The translations under genes were made by a program, and so were the position numbers. This document shows, piece after piece, positions 1 to 8,294 of a stretch of 64,000 bases of DNA. Position 1 is the stretch's first letter; every line of letters starts with the position of its first letter. Source of the stretch: JAJTGZ01 sp964403525 (GTDB lineage: Bacteria > Planctomycetota > Phycisphaerae > Phycisphaerales > UBA1924); the NCBI GenBank assembly GCA_964403525.1, contig CAYOGE010000004.1:62001-126000 (forward strand), given 5' to 3'. Below the pieces are notes generated by a model, which was not told the origin of the DNA, did not search any database, and saw nothing but the letters and a program-made list of their open reading frames with translations.

Positions 1-1539
1 CCCAACGGCGTGCTGCTGTTTACCAACTCAACGCCCGACGTCTTCACCGACCCGCGCTTCCCCGAGCGCATGAAGGCCATCGTCGAAGCCGTGCCCGGGC
101 TCACGCCCTCGCGCATCGTTCTCGAGATCACCGAGCGTGCCGGCGGCGAGAACCTCGAGGAGGTCGCCCTTCAGGTGCAGAAGCTCAAGCAGCTCGGCTT
201 CCAGATCGCGATCGACGACGTCGGCGCCGGCACCAGCGGGCTGACGCGCATCATGATGCTCCGCCCGCACTGGATCAAGCTCGACCGCGAGCTCGTCAGC
301 GACATCGACCGCAACCGCTACAAGCTCAACCTCATCCGGTTCATGGTCCACTTCGCCCGGCTCTCGGGCGTCAACGTCATCGCCGAAGGGATTGAGCGCC
401 GCGAAGAGCTCGCAGCGTTGATCAGCCTTGGCGTGCGCTACGTGCAGGGGTTCCTCATCGCCAAGCCCAACGCGGCCTACCAGACCGTGGAGCCCGGGCT
501 CGCGTCGTGGATGCGCGCACGCTGGCAGGAGAGTGAGCAGAGCCGCGGCGACGACCCGCGCCGCTCAACGCTCGCCTCGCTCTGCCAGCCTGTTGAATCA
601 ACACAGATGACCACGCCCCTGGGCGAGCTCGCGCTCTCGATGCTCCGCAACCCCGACGCGCTGGGCGTCGCCGTGCTCGACGGCACGCGCCTGGTCGGCT
701 GGTGCGGGCGCGACCACATGCTCAACGCGGCGCGCTCGGCCGACCCTCGCATGCAGATCGGCTTCATCAGCTCCGCCGACCTCGGCACGCTCCCCCCCAC
801 CGCCACGATCGGCGAGGGGCTCGAGCTGGTGTCGTCGCGCCAGGACCAGTACCTCTCGGACCCGCTCATCGTCGCCGAGCACGACGAGATCGTCGGCATC
901 GTCACGATGCGCCGCCTGCTGGCCGCCACGGTCGGTGAGACGCGCCTGTGGGGAGGTTCGACAGCCGGCCTGACCGGGCTGCCGGGCAAGATCGCCAGCG
1001 AGAAGCGCGTCAAGCAGCTCATCGCTGCGCGCACGCCGAAAGTCAACGCCGCGTTCATCGATATCCGCGCCTTCAGCCAGTACAACGCCTGCTTCGGCTA
1101 CGACATGGGTGACAGGCTCATCCAGGACGTGGGCGCACTGCTGCGGACACACCTTGCCGCGGGCGACGACCAGGCGTTCATCGCGCACCTGGGCGACGAC
1201 CGATTCCTGGCGACCGGTTCATCCGACACGCTCGCCGAGCGGGTGACGGCGCTCGTTGAGACGTTCGACCACTCGATCGCGACCGCACCTCCCTGGATGA
1301 TCCCCTCCGCCGCGTGCGCCCTCCCTGAGCGATCGGAGGAGGACACCGCCCTGCTCAACCGAGTCGGGCTCCGCGTGCTGCTGATCCCCGAGCCCTTCAC
1401 CAGCATCGCCTCGTTCCGGGAGTTGCTCGAGCGGGAGGCCGCCTTCCGGCTCTCCACACGCGATCAGGAGGTGCACGCCACCTCACGCTCGCTCATCATC
1501 TCCGACAAGGAGGCCGGCGGCCATCGTTCTGCCGCCTGA
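1..1539 (+). CDS. EAL-CBS-degenerate GGDEF signalling protein (5' truncated)
   Basis: The reading frame is already open at the window edge, so the N-terminus, including the EAL triad itself, lies outside. Counting from base 1, residues about 1-165 are the C-terminal part of an EAL cyclic-di-GMP phosphodiesterase domain: LEITER, DDVGAG, IKLDREL, AEGIE and QGFLIAKP match the conserved metal- and substrate-binding blocks. A CBS pair follows (about 200-318, ending IVGIVTMRRLL), then a GGDEF-like domain (about 325-460). Its signature reads GDDRF at about 398-402 instead of GGDEF, with Arg replacing the key Glu, and no RxxD inhibitory site precedes it. I infer an active phosphodiesterase regulated by nucleotide binding at the CBS and dead GGDEF domains. 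No transmembrane segment is visible in the part seen. Confidence 0.85.
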   Translation, partial: PNGVLLFTNSTPDVFTDPRFPERMKAIVEAVPGLTPSRIVLEITERAGGENLEEVALQVQKLKQLGFQIAIDDVGAGTSGLTRIMMLRPHWIKLDRELVSDIDRNRYKLNLIRFMVHFARLSGVNVIAEGIERREELAALISLGVRYVQGFLIAKPNAAYQTVEPGLASWMRARWQESEQSRGDDPRRSTLASLCQPVESTQMTTPLGELALSMLRNPDALGVAVLDGTRLVGWCGRDHMLNAARSADPRMQIGFISSADLGTLPPTATIGEGLELVSSRQDQYLSDPLIVAEHDEIVGIVTMRRLLAATVGETRLWGGSTAGLTGLPGKIASEKRVKQLIAARTPKVNAAFIDIRAFSQYNACFGYDMGDRLIQDVGALLRTHLAAGDDQAFIAHLGDDRFLATGSSDTLAERVTALVETFDHSIATAPPWMIPSAACALPERSEEDTALLNRVGLRVLLIPEPFTSIASFRELLEREAAFRLSTRDQEVHATSRSLIISDKEAGGHRSAA

Positions 1540-1561
1540 GCCGGCCCCCTAAGCTCGCCTG

Positions 1562-2023
1562 ATGTTCCAGCAGGCGAGCGGCAAGCCAACCCCTCCGACA
1601 AGCGCGAGTGCCGGCACACGCCTGGCAGCCGCGTTTGTTTCGATCGTGCTTCTGGCCGTTCTTGTGCTCGCGGCGACGCTCCATGCCGACCCGGCCGGGC
1701 AAGGCACCCACGAGCAGATCGGCCTCCCCCCTTGCGGTTTCGCCCTGGCCACCGGGAAGCCCTGCCCGACCTGCGGAATGACGACGGCGTTCACCCACGC
1801 CGCTCACGCCGACTACCGGCGGTCCCTGGCGACCCAGCCCGGCGGGCTTATCGCATCCCTAGGGGTGTCCGCCTTCCTCTGGCCCTGCCTGCACACGGCG
1901 GTGACCGGCTCCCGATCGCTCGAACTTTGTGGTAAACTCCTGACCCCAAAGGCTTTATGGATCGCCGGGGGTGTATGGATCGGCTCGTGGGTGTACACGT
2001 TTGTCAACTGGCCGGTTACCTGA
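1562..2023 (+). CDS. DUF2752 family membrane protein
   Basis: This 153-residue protein carries the DUF2752 hallmark CPTCGMTTAF at about residues 64-73, preceded by LPPCGF. About three hydrophobic segments are visible: near residues 20-37, 95-112 and 130-150. The family is widespread in Planctomycetes and Bacteroidetes and has no established function; the conserved cysteines suggest metal or redox chemistry at the membrane, which is inference. The ATG start lies 23 bases after the upstream stop, and the downstream lipoprotein starts 62 bases after this stop, so it may be co-transcribed with both. Confidence 0.75.
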   Translation: MFQQASGKPTPPTSASAGTRLAAAFVSIVLLAVLVLAATLHADPAGQGTHEQIGLPPCGFALATGKPCPTCGMTTAFTHAAHADYRRSLATQPGGLIASLGVSAFLWPCLHTAVTGSRSLELCGKLLTPKALWIAGGVWIGSWVYTFVNWPVT

Positions 2024-2085
2024 TCGCCATCCCCTTCCCAACGGCCGAGGCTACTGGCCAACGGCCCCAGCCCCTGGAGCAGCCG

Positions 2086-2739
2086 GTGCGTGCACTGATC
2101 TTTGCTTTTCTCCTTCCCGCGCTCGCGCTGCCAGCGGGCTGCAACATTGTCGGCGGCATTCTCGGCAACGCCATGGCCCGGCAGGAGCGCGAAGGCTCCC
2201 ACAACGTCGACGCTGAGTACCGCGGCTTGGTCGGGAAGTCGTACGCCGTGCTCGTCACCGCGCCGGCGGTGATCCAGGCCAGCCGCCCGCAACTGGCCGC
2301 CCGCGTCGCGATGCTCGTGACCGATACGCTCCATGAGCAAAGCGGCGCTACGGGCTTTGTACCCGGCCCTCGCATCATCGAGTATCAGTACAACCGTCCC
2401 AACTGGGTCGCCAAGCCGCTGGGGGAGGTCGCCAGAGACCTTGGCGTGGAACGGATCATCTTCGTCGATATCAGCGAGTACCGGCTGCGCGACCCGGGGA
2501 ATCAGTACGTCTGGGAGGGCGTCGCGTCGGCACTGGTGGGTGTGGTCGAGGCCGATACGAGCCTGCCCGACGACATGATCTTTCAGAAGCGCATCGAGGT
2601 GAAGTTCCCCGATGCCGCCGGCTTCACGCCGACAGACCTGCCCGAGGGCGCTGTCAACACCGAGCTTACCAGGCGGCTGAGCGACCGAATCGCGTGGCTC
2701 TTCTACACGCACGAAGAGCCCAACATCATCAAGTATTGA
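2086..2739 (+). CDS. Lipoprotein of unknown function, CNIVGG type
   Basis: I chose GTG 2086 because it gives a compact lipoprotein signal peptide (VRALIFAFLLPALALPAGC, lipobox LPAGC) and has a GGAG about ten bases upstream; the frame is open further upstream but without a signal sequence. The mature protein is about 200 residues and would be lipid-anchored in the envelope. It holds an alpha/beta region with a predicted strand at ERIIFVDISEYRL and a C-terminal helix. Its mature N-terminus CNIVGG resembles CNIVAG of the next gene, so the two look like divergent paralogues. The architecture recalls the CsgG/LpoB-type lipoproteins that bind envelope machines, but I cannot assign it to a family. 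Confidence 0.75.
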   Translation: MRALIFAFLLPALALPAGCNIVGGILGNAMARQEREGSHNVDAEYRGLVGKSYAVLVTAPAVIQASRPQLAARVAMLVTDTLHEQSGATGFVPGPRIIEYQYNRPNWVAKPLGEVARDLGVERIIFVDISEYRLRDPGNQYVWEGVASALVGVVEADTSLPDDMIFQKRIEVKFPDAAGFTPTDLPEGAVNTELTRRLSDRIAWLFYTHEEPNIIKY

Positions 2740-2801
2740 CTCCCCGCTTCTCTCCCCGCCGCCCGGAACAAACGACCGCCGCGAACCCGCAGAATTCACG
2801 C

Positions 2802-3470
2802 ATGAAGAACACGCTCAGAACCTTCGGACTTGCGCTGCTGACCGCCTCGCTCGCGGCGGCGGGGTGCAACATCGTCGCCGGCGCATACCTGATTGCGCAC
2901 GGTCCCGAGAAAACTCCAGCCGTTTTCACGCTGCCCAAGGAGGCCTCGGTCGTGATCGCCCTCGACGACCGCGGGAGCGTTGTGCCGCAGCGCAACCTGC
3001 GCGACGTCATCGGCAAGACCGCCGAGGAGGAGATTCTGGCCCACGACCTGGTGCGCGAGATGGTTGCGGCGCGCCTCGCCACGGCCGTCATGGCCCGCGA
3101 GCGGGCCGGCGTGCCGATGGGGATCGCCGAGGTCGGCCAGGCGGTAAACGCCGATGTGGTCATCTACATCGTGATCGACCAGTTCACCCTCAGCGAGGAC
3201 GGCCAGACGCTCTCCCCCATCGCATCCGGACGCGTCAAGATCATCGAGAGCAAGACCGGCAGGCGGCTGGGCCCGCCAGAGAACGGCCCGGCCGATTACT
3301 ACCCGCTCATCGTTCGCCTGCCCCCGCAGGGCAGCACAGCGCCGACGACGACGAACCAGCTCCAACAACTGCAAGACCTCGCCCGGCTAACGGGCGTCTA
3401 CATCTCACGCATGTTCTACGACGCCGAGACACAATCCGCACCGACCAAACTGCAAGAGCCGCGCAGGTGA
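2802..3470 (+). CDS. Lipoprotein of unknown function, tandem paralogue
   Basis: A 222-residue lipoprotein: basic N-terminus MKNTLR, hydrophobic core, lipobox LAAAGC with mature start CNIVAG. The middle has strands VVIALDDRG and DVVIYIVIDQF, and the tail is rich in Gln and Thr. It shares the CNIV start and overall layout with the preceding gene, which ends 62 bases upstream. Its stop TGA overlaps the GTG of the next gene (GTGA at 3467-3470), so translation of the two is probably coupled. The cluster context (a GT-B-like protein and a phosphatase-pseudopilin fusion) suggests an envelope or export role, but no function can be assigned. Confidence 0.75.
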   Translation: MKNTLRTFGLALLTASLAAAGCNIVAGAYLIAHGPEKTPAVFTLPKEASVVIALDDRGSVVPQRNLRDVIGKTAEEEILAHDLVREMVAARLATAVMARERAGVPMGIAEVGQAVNADVVIYIVIDQFTLSEDGQTLSPIASGRVKIIESKTGRRLGPPENGPADYYPLIVRLPPQGSTAPTTTNQLQQLQDLARLTGVYISRMFYDAETQSAPTKLQEPRR

Positions 3471-4483
3471 ACCAGGCAGCCCACCCAACCCGCCAGCGTC
3501 AGGACGCGGCCCGCCGTCGGCGCGTGCTGCACGTTGTCGATCTGCCCGGGGCAGGCTGGGATGCGCTGGCGGCCGCCGCTCACTGCGCCCAGACGCTCCC
3601 CGCCGACCAGCGCCTGCTGCTGATCGGAGACCGCACCGCGACAACGGACGCGGCGGCGTTCGGCCTGCGACCAGAGTACCGCCTCTGCCCGCCGCTCAAC
3701 CGCCTTGCCGCTGCCGTCGGCCCTTTCGACCGGCTGGTGAGGAACGTGTCGCGGGCGTGGCCGATCGACATCGTGCACGTGTGGAGCGACTCTTCCCGCG
3801 TGCTCTGCCGCGAGACACTCGGCTTCGGCCTGCCGCTGGTTCAAGAAGACCCCGCGCTCTTCACCCCGGGCACGCTGCCGAACGACCGGGCGGGTGTCCG
3901 ATCGAGCCTTGGCATCGCCCCTCACGAGACCGCGGTGCTGCTGGCTTCGGACCGGCCCGGCGTTGGAGACACCCGCCGGTTCACCGGCCTTATCGGCCTG
4001 CTGGCCCTCGCGGAATTGCCCGCGGTCGGCATCGCGAGTTCACGTGGCGACTCGTTCCGGCGGGCCGCCCGCTTCATGCGCGGCTTCCACCGGCACTGGG
4101 ACGTCATCGCGATCGGTTCGCCACCGCAGGCTGCGCTCGCCGGGGCCGACATGGTCATCTATGACCAGGGCGACTCGCTGACCGCCGACGCCGGACCCGG
4201 TCCACGCACAGGCGGGATCGTCCTGGCCGCCGGCGCGCTAGGGATCCCCGTCGTCACCACCGACTCGCCCTTGGCCCGCCGCCTGACGGGCCCCCTTGCA
4301 CCGCGCGCGCTCGCCAAGGGCGGCGCCCTGCCCGAGGTCGCCACGCTGACGCTTCCCCTCGCGACCAATCCCAACCTCAGGGCCAGCGCAGGCCGGGAAC
4401 TGCGCGACCACGCAGCGACGCTCGCGGCGCCGCAACTGATGGACCGCTGGGAAGCCGCATGCCTGAATGGGGCCGCCGCATGA
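3467..4483 (+). CDS. GT-B fold glycosyltransferase-like protein
   Basis: The start is GTG 3467, which overlaps the upstream stop as GTGA; the frame stays open for about 600 bases further upstream, but that part lies over the lipoprotein gene and is a shadow. The 338-residue product looks like a family-4 glycosyltransferase: an N-terminal LHVVDLPGAGWDAL, a central VRSSLGIAPHETAVLLAS that typically opens the second Rossmann domain, then ADMVIYDQG and ALGIPVVTTD. The usual E-x7-E donor-site motif is missing; the place where it should be reads DAGPGPRTGG. It is therefore either a divergent enzyme or a non-catalytic relative. Its stop overlaps the next start as ATGA at 4480-4483. Confidence 0.6.
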   Translation: MNQAAHPTRQRQDAARRRRVLHVVDLPGAGWDALAAAAHCAQTLPADQRLLLIGDRTATTDAAAFGLRPEYRLCPPLNRLAAAVGPFDRLVRNVSRAWPIDIVHVWSDSSRVLCRETLGFGLPLVQEDPALFTPGTLPNDRAGVRSSLGIAPHETAVLLASDRPGVGDTRRFTGLIGLLALAELPAVGIASSRGDSFRRAARFMRGFHRHWDVIAIGSPPQAALAGADMVIYDQGDSLTADAGPGPRTGGIVLAAGALGIPVVTTDSPLARRLTGPLAPRALAKGGALPEVATLTLPLATNPNLRASAGRELRDHAATLAAPQLMDRWEAACLNGAAA

Positions 4484-5757
4484 CAACCGTGCGAACAGAC
4501 CGAACGGGAGTGCTGTTTGTCTGCCTCGGCAACATCTGCCGCTCCCCACTGGCCAAAGCGCTGTTTATCCAGCACGCCGCTGCGCGCGGGGTGCTTGAAC
4601 GGTTCGACATCGACTCGTGCGGCACGGGCGACTGGCACGTCGGAGGCCCGGCCGACCGGCGCTCTCTCGCCGTCGCGGCTCGAAACGGCACACCGATGCA
4701 GCACGTCGCCCGCCAGATCAACCCTGCGAGCGACTTCGCGCGGTTTGAGCACATCATCGCGATGGACGAGGCGAACGTGGCGACGCTTATCGCTCTTGGA
4801 GCGCCGGCGTCACGCGTGCGTCTGCTCGGGTCGTTCGACCCTGCACGCGCAGGCTTCACGGCACGCCAGCAGGAGGTCCCCGACCCCTACCACGGCACGG
4901 AGGGCGACTTCGACGCCGTATACGCGATGACCAGCGCGGCCTGCGAAGGTCTGCTCGAAGCCCTCGCGCCGCAGCGCCGCCAGGACCGGGCCCGCAGCGC
5001 GTTCACGCTGATCGAACTGCTCGTGGTCATCGCCATCATCGCTCTGCTGGTGGGCATTCTGGTGCCCGCGCTCTCCGCTGCGCGTCAGGCCGCGCGGAGC
5101 GTCGCCTGCGCCGGGCGGCTGCAGCAGCTGGGCGTGGCGCTGACCGGGTACACGACCGATTTCCCTGACCAGCTGCCGCAGCTGCGCGTGCCCGTCGCGC
5201 CGGGAGTCACGGCCAACATCGGGGCGCTCTTTGGCGGAAAGAAAGGAACGCTCGCTGTCTACGGCATCGAGCAGTACGGGGCCGAGCGCCGTCCACTGAA
5301 CCGCTACCTCGCGATCGCCGGAATCCAGCCAGATACCGACCCGGGCACCGTTGAGGTCGAAGCGTTCCGTTCACCGGCCGATACCGGCGGGGACATCCCG
5401 TTCATCGGGCACTTCAACAGCATGTACGATGCGCTCGGTTCCAGCTACACGCTCAACGACCACTCGCTCGAAGGAGAGTCGGCCTGGACGCTGATCCCGC
5501 CGCAGGGCGGCAAGGTGCCACCGCTGGCCACACCGACCAAGACCTGGGTGCTCGGACCCCACCCCATCTACAACTACCAGAGCGGTGGCGACCGCAACAT
5601 CCGCTGGTACGGCGTCAAGAAGGGGGGCAGCACACGCGCGAACCTGCTCATGATGGACATGCACGTGGGCGGGCTGTTCGATGTCCCGGTGGGGATCGTC
5701 AACACCACGGCCGACTACACGTTCCTGCCAAGCCAGGGATGGTCTACCGGCAACTGA
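4480..5757 (+). CDS. Low-molecular-weight tyrosine phosphatase fused to type II secretion pseudopilin-like protein
   Basis: I chose ATG 4480, which overlaps the upstream stop (ATGA), over ATG 4459 seven codons earlier. Residues 1 to about 160 form a complete LMW protein tyrosine phosphatase: P-loop C15-LGNIC-R21-S and the general-acid motif DPYHG at about 135. Without a stop, the frame runs through a short basic linker into a class III prepilin signal, RSA followed by FTLIELLVV, with Phe at 175, then a hydrophobic helix and a secreted domain. The C-terminus has the MMDMHVGG-type element common in planctomycete prepilin-like proteins. A prepilin peptidase cutting before F175 would free the phosphatase in the cytoplasm. 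ATG 4927 could start a separate pseudopilin with a 25-residue leader but lacks a ribosome site. Confidence 0.8.
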   Translation: MTTVRTDRTGVLFVCLGNICRSPLAKALFIQHAAARGVLERFDIDSCGTGDWHVGGPADRRSLAVAARNGTPMQHVARQINPASDFARFEHIIAMDEANVATLIALGAPASRVRLLGSFDPARAGFTARQQEVPDPYHGTEGDFDAVYAMTSAACEGLLEALAPQRRQDRARSAFTLIELLVVIAIIALLVGILVPALSAARQAARSVACAGRLQQLGVALTGYTTDFPDQLPQLRVPVAPGVTANIGALFGGKKGTLAVYGIEQYGAERRPLNRYLAIAGIQPDTDPGTVEVEAFRSPADTGGDIPFIGHFNSMYDALGSSYTLNDHSLEGESAWTLIPPQGGKVPPLATPTKTWVLGPHPIYNYQSGGDRNIRWYGVKKGGSTRANLLMMDMHVGGLFDVPVGIVNTTADYTFLPSQGWSTGN

Positions 5758-5770
5758 TCGCGCCAGCGGC

Positions 5771-7138
5771 CTAGGGGTTGCGTTTCTTCGCGTCCTTGGC
5801 GTTGCGCTCCTTCTCGCGCGAGCTCTGGCTCATCGCATCGATCCGCAGCGAGTGCGGGAGCGGCGGCGTCTCGGGCGTGCAGAGCCACCCCCAGAACGCC
5901 GGCAGGCTGCGCACCGTCACCCCGGTGGGCGGGTGAGCGTGGAAGCTGATCGGGATCATGTACGCGAGGTCCTCGCTCGCTCCAAAGTACTTCCACGTGC
6001 GGTCGAGGCGCTGCATGCGGCTGCCGCTGCGGCGCAAGTTGATGACGTCAACCGGCACCCAGACGACAGAGTTTGACTTGGCGTCAAGAAGCGCAAACTC
6101 CGTCCACGCGCTGATCTGCGCGCGCCCGCGACCGCCGTTACGATCGCCCTTTTCTTCGGCCATGTCAAAGCCATAGACCGTGCGGGCGGGCAGGCCCGCG
6201 TTGCGGTAAACCGCGGCCAGGAACGACGGCGGGTCGAGCTTGTACACCCGCTTGCTGTTGATCACCTCCCCCACCGTCTTGGTCATCAGCCCGAGGAAGT
6301 TGCCCGGCGATGTCGAATAGGTCGAGTCGCCCAGCCCGGGGTCGCAGAACTCCATCACGCGCCCGGCCAATTCCTTGGCGAGCATGACCGGCCGGATTGA
6401 CTTGGGGTCGCGGCCGTTGAGCCAGCGTTTCATCAGCAGGTCGAGCTGGGCCTTGTTGTCAGCGATCTCCTGCTCGCTGTCGCGCCACTCAACCAGGTAG
6501 ACCGGCTCGAGCGCCGACTTGGCGACCGCCGGCCACTCGCCCTTTGGCCAGTCAACCCGCATCGCTTCTTCTTCATTAAACAGCGTCTCCCAGCAGGTGA
6601 CTGGGATCTCGATGTGCAGGTTCAGGCGGCGCGCGTTCACGTCCCGAAGGTCCCAACGGGCCAGGCGCTCGCCCGACTGGTAACCATCGGTGAAGGTCGG
6701 CTGCATCGCCGTTTCACGACCATCGATCGTGACAGACGACTCGAACGTTCCCATCGCCGACTGGTGCGACGCCGTAGACAGCGGCACCGGGAAGACCATT
6801 GCCGCGGTGTCGAACTGCACGCCCTGCGCCGCCATCTGCGCGATGCGGTTCCACTCCGCCTGCGTCACGGTCTGACCCGGCGCGATGAACCCCGGGCGCA
6901 CCACGCCGTAGCGATCGATCGGGGGGAGTTCCAGCCTGAGGCCGGGGTAATAGATGTCAACCGACATGACCCACTGCTTGGTCTTGCCGTGCGGGAGGAT
7001 CCGCTCCGCCTGCGGCGCGTTTGGATCAATGGGAGCGTTGCGGTTGCTCTGGGCCGCGGCTCCGGCGGTCATCACGGCCGCCGCCGCAGAAACGCCGAGT
7101 CTCGTGGTCAGGGTCCGCCAGTTCGACATTGTCGCCAT
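5771..7138 (-). CDS. Secreted transglutaminase-like protein lacking catalytic residues
   Basis: A 455-residue protein with a signal peptide (hydrophobic stretch ending AGAAAQ). The start ATG has GGAGG seven bases upstream. A long N-terminal beta-rich region precedes a transglutaminase-like core at about residues 300-385: FLAAVYRNAGLPARTVYGF, then AWTEF, then VVWVPVDV. In active enzymes the helix before the Arg of LPAR carries Cys, and the HAW motif carries the catalytic His. Here the Cys position is occupied by another residue and HAW reads SAW, so only the Asp of VPVD remains. I infer a non-catalytic binding or scaffold protein. The lysine-rich tail (KERNAKDAKKRNP) is unusual. It converges with the upstream plus-strand cluster. 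Confidence 0.65.
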   Translation of the reverse strand: MATMSNWRTLTTRLGVSAAAAVMTAGAAAQSNRNAPIDPNAPQAERILPHGKTKQWVMSVDIYYPGLRLELPPIDRYGVVRPGFIAPGQTVTQAEWNRIAQMAAQGVQFDTAAMVFPVPLSTASHQSAMGTFESSVTIDGRETAMQPTFTDGYQSGERLARWDLRDVNARRLNLHIEIPVTCWETLFNEEEAMRVDWPKGEWPAVAKSALEPVYLVEWRDSEQEIADNKAQLDLLMKRWLNGRDPKSIRPVMLAKELAGRVMEFCDPGLGDSTYSTSPGNFLGLMTKTVGEVINSKRVYKLDPPSFLAAVYRNAGLPARTVYGFDMAEEKGDRNGGRGRAQISAWTEFALLDAKSNSVVWVPVDVINLRRSGSRMQRLDRTWKYFGASEDLAYMIPISFHAHPPTGVTVRSLPAFWGWLCTPETPPLPHSLRIDAMSQSSREKERNAKDAKKRNP

Positions 7139-7311
7139 GTGTCAGCCTCCAAAGCCCACGCGAACGCTGCTTCGACCCACCAGTGTACCGATCCGCCAGC
7201 CCGCCTTGTTCGATGCGATTACCGCCCCATCGCCTAAAGGCAGTCTCGGCAGCACTCTTTTCGCTCCTGCCGCCGCCGCGGATGCGATCGAATCCCTCCC
7301 GCCGGAAGGCA

Positions 7312-8145
7312 TCAGCCCTGGCGCTTCAAAACCGCCATTTCCGCGGCGCTGGGCAGGTCTTTGAGGGTCGCGAGGCCGAAGGCCTCCAGGAACCCCTTGG
7401 TCGTACCGTACAGCATCGGCCTTCCAAGCTCCTCAGCGCGACCGACGATCGTCACCAGGCGGCGCTCGATCAGGCTCCGCAGCACCTCGCCGCACGCCAC
7501 GCCTCGGATCGCCTCAAGCTTCGAACGCGTGATGGGCTGCTTGTAAGCGATGATCGCCATCGTCTCAACCGACGCCTTGCTCATCCGCTGCTGGGCGCTC
7601 AGCCCGTGGAACGAAGCGATCACGCCGCGCCACCGGGCGAGGGTCATCAGGCGATATCCACCCGCGAGCAGCTCGATCGAAAAAGTGCGCCCGCTCTGGC
7701 GATAGGCGTCGTTGAGCAAGGCAACCGCCGCGGCGATGACCTTCTCCGGTTCGACAACCCCCGCGGGCTTCCTGCGCGAACGCCTGGGCTTGACCGTCAC
7801 AACCGGTGCATCAGGCTCGCCCTCACCCGCGCCGGGTGAATCGCCCGCCGGGCCCTCGCCGACACCCTTGGCGACCGTTGCTGCCTCGTCCGCTGCGATC
7901 AACCCGAGCGCCTGCCCGAGCCGCTTCACGGGCACCGGGCGTCCGCTGGTGACGACGATGGCTTCGATCTGCTCAGCGAGCGTGCCGAGCTCTACCCCCG
8001 GCGGCAGAACCAGTGGATGGCTCCCTTCTCGCACGGCCCCTTGTTCGACGTCAGTGGTTAGGCCGTTCGCCTCGCTCGACGGCTCTAAAGCCTGCGCAGC
8101 GGGGGTGGCGAGTGAAGCATCGTGGGTGACGTCCGTGTCGTGCAT
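7312..8145 (-). CDS. scpB: Segregation and condensation protein B
   Basis: ScpB is a winged-helix subunit of the SMC-ScpAB condensin that compacts and separates chromosomes. The recognisable blocks are LAEQIEAIVVTSGRPV near residue 55, GYRLMT near 168, and the conserved ASVETMAIIAYKQPITRSKLEAIRG-type region near 195-220 followed by GRPMLYGTT. It is longer than usual (277 residues) because of an unstructured N-terminal 45 residues and a Gly/Glu/Pro-rich insertion at about 90-135 that interrupts the first winged helix. No scpA is present in the window. Start ATG 8145; the gene diverges from the VIT/VWA gene at 8295. Confidence 0.88.
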   Translation of the reverse strand: MHDTDVTHDASLATPAAQALEPSSEANGLTTDVEQGAVREGSHPLVLPPGVELGTLAEQIEAIVVTSGRPVPVKRLGQALGLIAADEAATVAKGVGEGPAGDSPGAGEGEPDAPVVTVKPRRSRRKPAGVVEPEKVIAAAVALLNDAYRQSGRTFSIELLAGGYRLMTLARWRGVIASFHGLSAQQRMSKASVETMAIIAYKQPITRSKLEAIRGVACGEVLRSLIERRLVTIVGRAEELGRPMLYGTTKGFLEAFGLATLKDLPSAAEMAVLKRQG

Positions 8146-8294
8146 AGCCGGGTTCTCCGAACCGAACCGAGTGTATCAGACCGACGCGTGCCATTCCTGC
8201 ACCCATAGACACCCGTCAAACCGTCGAACCACCCCGGCTCCGCCCGCGTCCAACCCGGGAAAGCAAGGCACCCGCACCCCATTGGAGCACCGCC

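Noticed and set aside
2864..3466. Long open frame continuous with the GT-B-like gene upstream of GTG 3467
   Set aside because: It lies over the lipoprotein gene in another frame, has Arg/Pro-rich shadow composition, and no start with a ribosome site.
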